Made by a program: the position numbers and the translations under genes
Notes under the pieces: model-generated
Seen by the model: only the letters and a program-made list of their open reading frames with translations
What the model was told of the DNA's origin: nothing
The model's database searches: none
In this document: positions 35,501 through 47,500 of the stretch, piece after piece
Layout: each line of letters starts with the position of its first letter
Numbering within the stretch: the first letter of the stretch is position 1
Source of the DNA: Catonia carolina
Lineage: Eukaryota > Arthropoda > Insecta > Hemiptera > Achilidae
DNA length: 64,000 nucleotides
Reading direction: 5' to 3'
Assembly: GCA_035578175.1 (NCBI GenBank)
Contig: JAQMRL010000001.1
Location: forward strand, 438,252,639 to 438,316,638

Positions 35501-38500
35501 GTAAAACTGGTACTAGGCTGAGTGGGGCTGCGAAGAAGCGCCTACGTTGGCTGTTAGTAAAGGGAGTACCGTACGAGGAAGCGAGGGAGAAGGCTGTTCG
35601 GCCTTTGTCTCCGAAAAGGGGTGAACAACCCCTTAAGAGGCAGAGGTCGGATGGGTCGACTCCTGAGAAGACTCGGGTGCAAGATCCCCCCAAGAAGAGG
35701 GCAAGAGGTCCTCCAACTGGGGAAAAAGGGGTGGCTGGTCCTGGCATGGGGTACAGCCGGGTGGTTGCGGGTTCCAGGGTTGGTATCCTGGCGGTCGGCT
35801 ACCCGGAGGTGCTTCTGTCCAGGGAGCAGTTAAAGGCCACAGAGAAGGCGATTCTGGAGAGGGTGGGAGGGCTCGATATTGAGGGGGAGATTTCCCCGAA
35901 ATTCGTGGGCTCTACATTCAAACCGGGATACCTGGTCCTGACCTGTAAGGACGAAGTAACGGCGGAATGGGTCAGGAAGATAGGGGGTGCTCTGCAACCA
36001 TGGAAGGGGGCTAGGCTGAAGGTGGTGGGGGAGAAGGACCTTCCCCGGCCTGTGGTTGTGGTAGGGTACTTCCCTAACAGCAAGGAGGATAAATCGGAGA
36101 AGATCCTCAGGATGGTGGCTGTTCAGAACCATGATCTACTGGTGGACCAGTGGAGGGTTCTACAGAGGTTGGAGAACAACCTCATGGTCCAATTGACGTT
36201 GGCGGTGGATGACCGGTCGGCGGTCAGGCTCCGGAGGAATCCGGAGGTTGACTTTAAGTTCGGTCAGATACGGCTGAGGTTAAGGGGATCAAGGATGGAG
36301 GAAGGAGGGATTGCTGGTGAAGAGGGGGGTCAAGGGACGGAGGTGAGGAAGGGTCCTGAGGACCCCAAGGTAGCAGCAATAAAGGAAGGAGGGGCTAGTG
36401 TGGAGGCCCCGGCTTCAATGGAGGGGGTGGAGATGGAGGAGCCGTCAGTAGAGGAGGGGAGCCCGAATCTGGTGGTGGCAAGTCCATCTCGAGCAGAGGT
36501 GGAGGGACCTGAGGAGAAGGAGGAGTCGCCTCGGGCGGTGGATAGTCCACCGCAGAGGAGGGCGCCTAAGAAGGTAGGTAAGGGTCCTTCACGTAAGCCT
36601 GGTGGGGGAAGGAGGGATGGCAGTCCCGTTGCCGGTCCGTCGGGGACGGAGCGGCAGGTGCTCCAACCAGGAAGGAGAGCTCGTGGGCCGAAATTCCTGC
36701 AAAAGCAGGGAAGGAAGGACCACGGGAAACACAGGCGACAGTGAGTGGCAACGTCGTCCAGGTGAACCTTCACCATTCCAAGGCAGCGTCAGCGGCGCTG
36801 GGTGAAAGGTTCTGCAGGGAGTCGCTGGATATGGCGCTTGTCCAGGAACCATGGAGCAGAGGTGGACGGATTTGAGGACTCTCCTCCATAAATGGTAAGT
36901 TGATATATGATAATAGTATATCCAACCCTAGATCATGTATAGTGATCAGAAAAGATATAAAGTGTTTCCCTTTGTGTGTTGATAGGGACCTTGTAGCAAT
37001 CTCCGTGGAGGTGCAGAGGGGGAGTAGGAGGGAAGAGGCAGTTGTTGCCTCCGCCTACTTCCCGGGGGACAGCTGTGAGGTGCCCCCTGCGGAGTTTCGT
37101 CGGCTGGTGGAAGGATGCCGGAGACGAGGCCAGGAGTTGGTGGTTGGATGTGACTCAAACGCACACCATACCGTTTGGGGATCTACCAACACCAACAGGA
37201 GAGGTGAGTGCCTACTTGAATATTTAATTAGTAATGATTTATATTTGAGTAATATAGGTAATGAGCCTACCTTTGTGACTGCTAGGAGAAGGGAGGTTTT
37301 GGACCTCACTATAACTAGCGAGCTCACGAGGTGTGAGATCAGAGACTGGAGAGTCTCTGGGAAGGCATCTCTTTCTGACCACAGGTATGTGGAATTTGCA
37401 ATGTGCCTGGGGGTCGGGAGGAGTGAAAGCATAAGGGTACCGAAGTTGACGGACTGGGAGGGCTTCAAGGAACAGGTGCAGTCTGAAATGGAGGACGTCT
37501 GTGGTACCCCTAAGTCGGTAACAGAACTAGAAAGGGTGGCAGACAAACTAGGGGAGCGTCTTAACAGGGAATTTTGTGATAACTGCCCTGAGAGAAGACG
37601 AAATATGGTAAGAAGGGTGCCATGGTGGAATAGTCGGCTGGAGAGGTTGAAATCCAGGACTAGGAAACTGTTTAATAGAGCCAAATGTAATGGAGAATGG
37701 AGGGAGTACAAAGTGGCTCTAACCGAATATAACAAAGAGTTGAGGAGGTCTAAGAGAAGAGCCTGGAGGTCGTTCTGCGAGGGGGTGAATGAGACCCCTG
37801 CTGTTGCACGACTTCGGAAGGTTCTGAGCAAAGACCACTCAAATCCTATTGGACAGTTAAGGAGGGAAGATGGAACCCTGACTGAAAGTATGGAGCAAAC
37901 GGTGGAGGTGTTGTTGGAAACACACTTTCCCGGCTCGCTAGAGGACCGCCCGGAGGAGGAAGAGAGGGGGAATCGGGGCGGTCATGGAAGAGAAGTGGCC
38001 TTGGCGAGAAGGGAGGCTTGTGAGGTCTTTACGTTTGCCAAGGTCAAGTGGGCTGTGGGTATGTTTAGACCCTACAAATCGGCTGCCCCTGATGGGATTT
38101 TCCCTGCTATGTTGCAAAATGGGGGCAACAAGCTAATTAGGAATTTGCTACATATCTTTAGGGCCAGTTGTGCACTTGGATATGTACCGAGGAGCTGGAG
38201 GGAGACTGAGGTGGTCTTTATACCGAAGGCTGGGAAACCCCCAATAGAGCCTAAGTCATATAGACCGATCAGCCTGACCTCCTTTGTGCTCAAAGTGATG
38301 GAGAAGGTGGTAGACAGACACATCAGGGGTGGGGCCCTACAGGAAAGGCCCCTGCATGGGTGTCAGCATGCCTACCAGACTGGGAAGTCTACTATTACGG
38401 CCCTTCATGATGTGGTAACACGGATTGAGGGGAGCTTAAGGGATAAAGAAATTACCCTGTGTGCCTTTTTAGATGTGGAAGGGGCGTTTAATAACACCCT

Positions 38501-41500
38501 GTTCACGTCAATTGAGAAGGCGGCAAGGAGGAAAGGTGTCCAATCTAGTGTGATTAAATGGGTTGGGTCTGTTCTTAGGGATAGGGAGATACGGGCTCGC
38601 CTGGGGGGCAAGTTGGTGACTGGTAGGGCTAGGAGGGGCTGTCCGCAGGGTGGGGTGTTATCACCCCTCCTGTGGTCACTGGTCATTGACGAGCTGCTCA
38701 GTCAGCTGACGGAGGAAGGATTTGAGGTGGTCAGTTATGCTGATGACCTGGTGATCCTGGTCAGAGGTAAGCATGAGACAACCATCCGGGAGCGTATGCA
38801 GGGAGCCCTTAATCTGGTTCACACCTGGTGTGGACAGGAGGGACTGCGTATTAACCCGGAAAAAGTGGTTGTTGTTCCGTTTACTAAGAAACGGACGATG
38901 ACCCTGGGTGCTTTGACTCTGGAAGGAGTGGAGCTAAACTACTCCCCAGAGGTGAAGTATCTGGGGGTTGTCCTGGATCGTGGCCTGACGTGGAAGGGCC
39001 ATATGTCCAAAACTATAGAGAAGGCTACTAAGGCCTTATGGATATGTAAGAGTCTGTTTGGGAAGACTTGGGGGCTTAGGCCTCATATGGCAAAATGGGC
39101 TTATGTGAGCATCATTTTGCCAATGGTCACGTACGCAGCCTTTGTATGGTGGCCAAGAACAAATCTGAGGACGGCGCAGGATCGGCTGAAGAAGCTACAG
39201 AGACTGGCCTGCCTGGGGATATGTGGGGCAATGGGCACCTGTCCAACGGCTGCGATGGAGGCGATGTTTGATCTGCCTCCTCTTCATATCCAAGTGAAGA
39301 AGGAGGCGATAAGAACTGCCTTGAGGCTGGAGGGCAAAATCGGGGTCCCATCAAAGGAGATGGGCCACACCAGGATCTTCAAAGTGATTGAGGGGATGGG
39401 TGTGGTGGGTGGTCCTAGGGACCGTATGAATAAAACATACGACTTCTCCGACACACTGAAGGTGGAAATTTTCGATCGGCAGGAGTGGAAGGAGGAACAA
39501 CCAGTTATACCGGAAGGTGCTACCGTTTGGTATACTGATGGCTCAGTGATGAGCGGAAGAGCGGGAGTGGGGGTCTGGGGGGCCGGGGGGAAGATTTCCC
39601 TGGCCCTTGGGTGTACCATAACCATCTTCCAAGCAGAAATATTGGCCATTAAGGTCTGTGCGGAGAGGTGCATTGAGAGTCGTCTCAGTGGGTCGCACAT
39701 TTTTATTCTGTCCGATAGTCGGGCGGCCATCAAGGCTTTGAGTTCCTGTAATTTTGAGTCGAGATTGGCCTATGATTGTCGGGTAGTTTTGAATGCCGTG
39801 GCCAAGCGTAACGTAGTGACGCTGCGTTGGGTGCCGGGGCACCAGGGAGTGTCTGGAAATGAGAGAGCGGATGCCTTAGCAAAGAAGGGAGCTGCCTCTC
39901 ACTTCATAGGCCCAGAACCATATTGTGGAATTGGTGAAGGGTATTATAGAAGTATAGTTAGGGCCTGGGAAAAGGAGGCTAAAACCTCCTACTGGGAGAA
40001 GGTGCCAGGCTGTGAACAGGCAAAGAAATTTATTGCCTATTCCAGCAAGAGGGCTGGAATATATAATAGACTAGGAAGACAGGACTTGAAGAGAGTAGTG
40101 GGCCTGATGACTGGTCACTGTAATCTTGGATATCATTTATCCAAGATAGGAGTTGCTGGAGACAGCCTATGTAGATTCTGTCATGAGGCAGAAGAGAAGG
40201 CTGAGCATATTTTATGCAGCTGCAATGTGGCTGGCTGCAAAAGGAAAGCGCTGATGGGTGAGGATGTGTTGACACCCTCTCAGGTAAGTGCACTTGATCC
40301 TAGGCAGATCCTGCGCTTTATTGAAAGTGTGGGTCTTGCTTAAATAAGGGATAGGGGCAATCACAAAAGATCTTTTAGGTCGCGGTGAGGAGGGGCTGTA
40401 TAGGCCTGAACGCCCTTGTTGTATAATAATAATATAATAATAATAGTTTAGCAGTAATTAGCGATTTTCTGTATTTTCTCACGAAAACATGTGAAAAATG
40501 TTTTATTACTAATGTTAGGTTATATTGTTTAAATTATTTGCACTGGCAAGAGAAAGTTGTGCGAGTGTTTCACACCAGATTTTTGCATTAGGAAGAAAAA
40601 GTCGTGTGAGTGTTTCACACCAAATTTTTGAACTAGTAATGTTGTTCCAGAAGTGTAGAGATCACGGGTAAGAGGTGTTCATGTGTTTTATTGACTACGT
40701 GACGGCTTTTGATCACACTTGAAGCACAATGAGTGACTTGAAATTCTATCTCATGTACAAGATTACATTCAAAAGATATAAATTTAATTAAAAACATCTA
40801 TTGGTGCCAGATGGCATCAGTAAAAGTAAATGAACAGATCACAGATTCTGCTTACTCAAGTTCACAGATAACAAGTGGGAAAATCAAACAACACGAATAG
40901 AAAATTTAAAAGCAAAAGCTTGTAAACAACGGGTGTTTCATTAAGGACGCAACCCTGCTTATAAGAAGATAGAAGTAATACATCGGTAAATTTTCTGTCC
41001 ACCAATCGGTATGTTGGCAACAGTGTACTCAAGGCCAACTACCTAAGACAGTTAAAATGTTCCAGTCAAGCATTAGTGTGGTGACAGTAGTCGTTTCGTT
41101 ATATTGTGTCAGCAATGGTTTTTCTAAGGAAGAATGGTTGTTTATTGTAGAGACTTACATAGTGAGTAAATCTTACAAATGTGTGCAACCGGTATAGGTA
41201 CGGCAGCGTGAGTTTATTCTCCTTGAGCTGTGTAAAATTTTGTTCCTCATCACTAAAATAAAAACGATCCAACAATTGAATACCATTTTCTTCAACCAAA
41301 GACGAAACCACCGAAAATATTGTAATCGTTTCTGATGGTCTGTAACTTTCAGTTCATGAGTTATGCAGACGCGATAAGGATGCAAATGTAATTTTTTCGT
41401 AGCTCTAAAAACAGTACTTAATGTTAGCCCAGCTTGCGATGATAATCTTCTAAGCGATTTTTTAGGTGATTGAGTCAAATGATTTTTCAAATCTTCGAGA

Positions 41501-44500
41501 ACTTCCATGATTAACTTTGTTGGCTGTCGAGGTGGTTTCTCATCGAGTACACTCCCAGTTCTACGGAATTTATTTATCAAACGCAATATTGACGATTTAT
41601 TCGGAACGGGAGAACAGGGAAATTTCAACTGAAACTTATCTTGCACACATTTGTAAGATTTACTCGCTATGTAAGTCTCTACAATAAACACGCGTTCTTC
41701 CTTGGAAAAAACCATTGCTGACACAATAAAACAAATCGACTGCTGTCACCACACTAATGCTTGACTGGAACATTTTAACTGTCTTAGGTAGTTGGCCTTG
41801 AGTACACTGTTGCCAACATATACCAATAAGGGGATAGAAAATTGACTGATGTATTACTTCTATCTTTTTATAATCAGGGTTGCATCCTTAATAAAACACC
41901 CGGTTCTTCCTTGGAAAAAACCATTGCTGACACAATATAACGAAACAACTGCTGTCACAACACTATTGCTTGACTGGAACATTTGAACTGTCTTAGGTAG
42001 TTGGCCTTGAGTACACTGTTGCCAACATATACCGATTGGGGGATAGAAAATTGACTGATGTATTGCTTCTATCTTCTTATAATCAGGGTTGCATCCTTAA
42101 TAAAATACCCGTTATAAGAGGTGTTAAATATTTTTTTGTTTTTTTGTTTAATGTCCGACTTTGTTTAATGCAGACGGTGAAGGATGAAATGATTTTTGTA
42201 ATGTATGAAAATATGCCGTGCCTGAATGGGATTCGAACCCAAGACTGCATGATGAGAGACGAGCACGTTACCAACTACGCCAATGCGGCCCGCTGAATGC
42301 TGTGTTAATGCGATGTTAAATAGCGTTAAATAGCTGACCTAATATTGGTGTATCTCCAATTCGGCCACTGTACTTCCCAGTTACACCACCAGTGGATGTG
42401 CCGGATGCCGAATGCCCCGTGCTATCCAAAACTACACAACCGACGGTTCCAACATCTCTGAAACAAAATTGACCAATCATAAATTTTTTCACATTAATAA
42501 TATCTATATACGAGGGTTATCCAGAAAATAACCTCCGTTTTGAAATAAAAAGTAAACGTGAAGATACAAAAACTTTATTACATACATATTAAAACTACAG
42601 TTTTTCTATATTTTTTGACATAGTTGCCAAACAGATTCAAGCACTTGTTGTACCTTGGAACAGTCTTTGAAATACTCTCTGCATAAAAATCTGCCGCCTG
42701 TGAATGTAGCCAACCATTCACGGCGTTTTGAGGCTCTTCGTCATTGGCAAATCACTGAGATGCAAGCCACCGCTTCATGTTCGGGAACAGGTGGCTTGCA
42801 TCTCAGTGGTTCGCGAATGATGAAGAGCTTCAAAACGCCGTGAATGGTTGGCTACATTCACAGGCGGCAGATTTTTATGCAGAGGGTATTTCAAAGACTG
42901 TTCCAAGGTACGACAAGTGCTTGAATCTGTTTGGCAACTATGTCGAAAAATATAGAAAAACTGTAGTTTTAATATGTGTATAATAAAGTTTTTGTATCTT
43001 CACTCGTTTACTTTTTATTTCAAAACGGAGGTTATTTTCTGGATAACCCTCGTATTTAAAACACAAAATAGATTCCAATGCACTTTAAATGGGAATTCTA
43101 TTAATTCCTAAATACTGAGTTCCACCGAACGGATTATTACTAATTTTTACATGGTTTTAAATAGTATTCTTTCCCGATTTGGCCTTAAGTTCTAAACTTG
43201 AAATTCATGTAATATGAGCTTCATTACATACAAGGTGTGGCTATTAAATAACGAGACTGACGTTGTAAAAATTTTATTTTAATTTTATATGTAATCACTT
43301 ATTGTTACCATCAAAATATGCACTCCTTCTCTATCCCTACAACGCTCCATGCAAATTTTCCATTGTTGGAAACAGTGCTAGAAGTCATCTTCTATCAGCT
43401 CCTTTACAACACATGCCGCTTTCTCTTTTACAGCTTCCACAAACTCAAATCTTGACCCTTTTAATGCAAATTTCACCTTAGAGAACAGGTAGAAGTCACA
43501 TGGTGCAAGATCTGGTGAATAAGGTGGATGTTCTGACACTGAGATGCTGTACTTGGCTAGGAACCTCTTGACAGATAACGCGGAATGAGCTGGCGCATTG
43601 TCTTGGTGGAGAACCCATGATTTGTCCTTCCACATTTCAGGGCGTTTTTTCCTTACTCTTTGATGTAGTTTAGAAAGTACCTCAAGGTAGTAATATTGAT
43701 TAATTGTTTGACCTTCAGGAACCCAGTGAAGGTACACAATCCCATGGATATAAAACAAAAACAATCATCATTGCTTTAAATTTTGATTTGCTTATTTGGC
43801 TCTCGAACTTCGGCTCTTCCAGTGCATGGATTGGCGCTTCGTTTCCAGATCATCAGTAAAAAAAATCACGTTTTATCCCATCATATTATCTTCTACCTGT
43901 TCCCTAAGGTGGAATCTGCATTAAAAGGGACAACATTTGAGTCTGTGGAAGCTGTAAAAGAGAAAGCAGCACATGTCTTGAAGGAGCTGACAGAAGTTGA
44001 CTTCCAGCATTGTTTCCAACAATGGAAAATTTGCATGCAGCATTGTAGGGATAGAGAAGGAATGTATATTGAAGGTGACAATAAGTGATTCTGTATAAAA
44101 TAAAAATACATTTTTTTACGTCAGTCTTGTTATTTAATAGCTACACCTCTTACATAAATTTAAAAGTCTTTTGTTTTAAAATGATATAAAAAAAATACTG
44201 TAACAGATTTCAAATAAAGGTAAGTCATTTATAATTTTGTGTTCTCATATTGTTAAAATGATATATATCCTAATACAGTATATTGTATTTGTAATTTTAT
44301 GGCCGAAATCTATGAATGTAGACTTTGAAAATGTGCACACGTCAGCCATTTAACATGTTCAGATTACTGTGACTGTACTTACCTGTATAAGATGTTTGAT
44401 AGAAAAGTTACTGTACTGCCCGTTCCCAAGCTTTGTGCAGCTGAGAGGTATGAATTACGTCACTACTACTGCGAGAGATTGTGTTAGTAGTAATAACGTT

Positions 44501-47500
44501 TTACTTGTATTATGTTTGTAGTAGTCACGGGTTCTATCCAAACTACATATTCTGTGCCGCTGTCTACAGCGAATAGTGAAAACAACACCCACGTATGTCA
44601 CCGCACTAGGCAGCCTACTGCCCAGCGAAGAGCAATGAGATGATTAGTACAGTTTTATGACGTAGCAGTAGTTGGGTACTTTGTCTGTCCCCTTCATCCC
44701 GCAGCTGCACAAAGCTTAGATTCATACAGTATTTAATGTATATATCAACTGAATGACAATATGACAGATGGATTGTGATAAATAATCGGTAATGACACTT
44801 ACAATGCATATTACGAATGCTAATCATCATAAAATGTAAAAAAATGACAAACACTCATGGATGGGACAAAAGCTACGCAAATGTATAATAAAACCTGAAT
44901 TTTATTACTGTTTCATTACCATTTGAAATTAACAAATAAAGACAAACTGAATTTGAATAGATGATTATATTTTTAAATTTCCCGTCATTCTCTCATTATT
45001 AATTAAAAACAGGTTGTTTTTCACTATTAATATTGGCAAAGGAAAGTTGTGTGAGTGTTCAACACCACTTTTTTCATGTCCCTAGTGACTTCTATTTTTA
45101 CTTCCTCTTTACCGATATGAATATATAGGAAGGAAAGTATTGTTTTAATGTCGATTTTAAGAAATTGAGTTTTCACCGGATCTACACGTTTTCAGACCCC
45201 CTGAACCCAAAAAAACATGTTTTTTGCGATTGATCTGTGTGTGTGTGTGTGTGTGTGTATACAAAATATCTCAAGAATGGAACATCGTACGAACTTGAAA
45301 CTCAAAACTTAAGTTTTGAGTTATAAGTAACTATTAATAAGTTATAATTGCACGGAAAACTTGAAACAGAGTTATAAGTACTATATTGGTATTTAAAATT
45401 CCGTCAAAAAGACCTGTAACATCTGTTCAAGAACTGATCGTATACTGGTATAGAATGAACCTTTCTCTAAAACTGCACAATAAAAGAAATACTATTCACC
45501 CAGACAAAACATAGAAAGAAGAGAAAATAAAACATATAAACTGGCCGCATTTTTGCGTTCTCCAGTCATCTTGTAGTGTCCTTTAAACCGCATAAGTGCG
45601 TCCGCCGCACTAAATGTGTTAAGTAAATTATTATTACAAAAGAATGCAACGCTTACCCGATTTCAGTGCAAGATGGTGCAGCTTCTCCTTCTTTTTTGAA
45701 CCGTTTAAGCGCCTTTACAGCCGCTTCTGTAATTAGAAATTCTTGGCTAACAAATGACACACCCATTTTTTTACCAAATTCTTCGGCTGCTTCTCCACCA
45801 AGGAATGTATGCGGAGTCTTATCCATCACTAATCTGGCTAACTCAATCGGGTGTTCTATGTGACGAAGAAGAGTAACGCAGCCTGTACAAACATAAAAAT
45901 TAAACATTTATTTTTTTTACCCTCTGCAGTAGTGATGTGATGCTCATGACCGAGTCACACAAAAGAACTAGTTCTTTTAACTGAGCGGTGAACTACCACC
46001 TCTTTTATTTTGAATGACCAGCACACCGAGCGTTTCTCTCCACGCAGAGCTGACTTGTACATCCCCTCCACGATTAAACCACTTTTCTCTAGTCACATCA
46101 TAGCAAGGGCTACGTAAACGCAGCATGGAAAGTATACATATCATATCAAACTCTGCCTCTGTTTGTGAGGGTGCAGGAGACGGGTGTGGAGAGGGGGTCA
46201 TTATTCTTTCATACTATAATACAACAACCCTGAGACAAGTGGTTGTAAAATACCATTGTACTGTACTGTAACAGTTTTACCACGTGCATACGTAACAAAG
46301 ATAGACACATGACAAAAATTAATTTGTTGGTGGAAAGAGATGCACGAACGCTCAGGTTGACGCACACGCAAACACAACGTGCTGTGTGCGAAAGTCACCC
46401 CTGTCTGTTTATTCACATAGCTCAGCTGAGTGGTGTACGTATTAGAATCTACTAGCTCACTCCCACAGTTCACCCCGTCTCATCGTTCAATTGCATGGCA
46501 CGATCTGTGCCGTTCACTCAAGTGTGCGGAGCGGGGTGTGCTATGTGCTAGCTCACCTATTTAACAGTGCCATCCCATGACTACTCCACAGTACTTGTTT
46601 AAATTCTCATGCTGGGAAAAAATAAAAATAATACAAGGTGCTACCCAAAAGTACGGGGAATTTGAATGTCGTGCCCGAACCATTGATGGTAAGACCTGCT
46701 ACTGCTAGATGTGGCTAACAGTACTCTTTGTGAATCAAAGTTCTAACAGCTGTGATGGTGAGAGCATGCATTGTTAAGTTTCATGCAGTTGTGTTTTTTT
46801 AGTGTTTCGGCGATTTTCTAAATGGTGCATTTTAAAGAGCAAAGGACCAGCATCAAATTTTGCTTCAAGCTTAAAAAAACTGCTGAAGAAACCCAACGCA
46901 TCTTTGTGGAAGCATTTGGCGAGAGTGCTAAGTGTCAAAGTAAATTTTTTTTTGTTGTACAAATGATTCAAAGATAGATGAACAACAGTCAACGATGAAG
47001 AGTGTTCAGGATGACTGTCAACAAGCACAACATTGGAAAACAACGCAAAAGTGCAAGAGTCTATTATTGCAGATAGTAGATGAACAATCCATGATGTTCG
47101 TGCAATCGTAGAAATGTCATATGGGTCCGTGCAATGCGTTTGTCAGACAATTTGAACATGAGATGCATTGATGTAAAATTCAAACCAAGACTGTTGAAAA
47201 GCGACCAGAAAGAAAATTGCATAGTTGTCTGCAGTGAATTGAAAAATGCAGCAAGAGATGACCCAAACTTCATCTTCAATCTCATGACCAGTGATGAGAC
47301 ATGGATGTACGGTTATGACCCTGAAACTATGCAGCAGTGATTGCACACAATTGAGTAGTTCCAGGAAAAAACGCAGAATGTGCTTCCAACACTTAAGACT
47401 GCTTACACACACAGCCGGCATGCCGAGCTGGTTTGCTGCCCATAATCTAACCGGCGGACAACAATCGGATAGTCTAGTCGACAGTCCCGGCAGCAAACCG

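Larger units (their letters stand above)
34793..40444 (+). mobile_element. I-group LINE (non-LTR retrotransposon), nearly intact
   Basis: About 5.65 kb flanked by a 12-bp duplication AGTTTAGCAGTA (34781-34792, 40445-40456). About 440 bp of GC-richer 5' UTR precede ORF1. ORF2 carries endonuclease, RT and RNase H. The 3' end is a (TAA)n-type tail. RNase H plus the TAA tail point to the I group (I/R1/LOA-like); the exact clade is not established. It lies in intron 4 opposite to the gene. One nonsense codon in ORF2 is the only obvious defect. Confidence 0.95.
34695..41456 (+). repeat. Tandem duplication, copy 2, interrupted by the LINE
   Basis: Continues copy 1 sequence for 98 bp, is broken by the LINE, and resumes at 40457. 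Relative to copy 1 it lacks about 255 bp (33498-33750). Only a handful of substitutions separate the copies over about 1 kb. The right edge runs on into the complete mariner, so this copy keeps the original right flank. Confidence 0.9.

Noticed and set aside
35226..35747. 173-codon minus-strand ORF, and others opposite the LINE (36330-36776, 37055-37831, 39284-39733)
   Set aside because: Shadows of ORF1/ORF2 caused by GC-rich codon use; no family motif.
34793..40444. rDNA-specific R1/R2 insertion
   Set aside because: The LINE sits in repeat D with a generic 12-bp duplication. The only rRNA piece in the window is 4 kb away and unrelated to its ends.
45653..45907. Short stand-alone asparaginase-like gene
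   Set aside because: Frame and splice sites place it as internal exon 3 of the larger gene.
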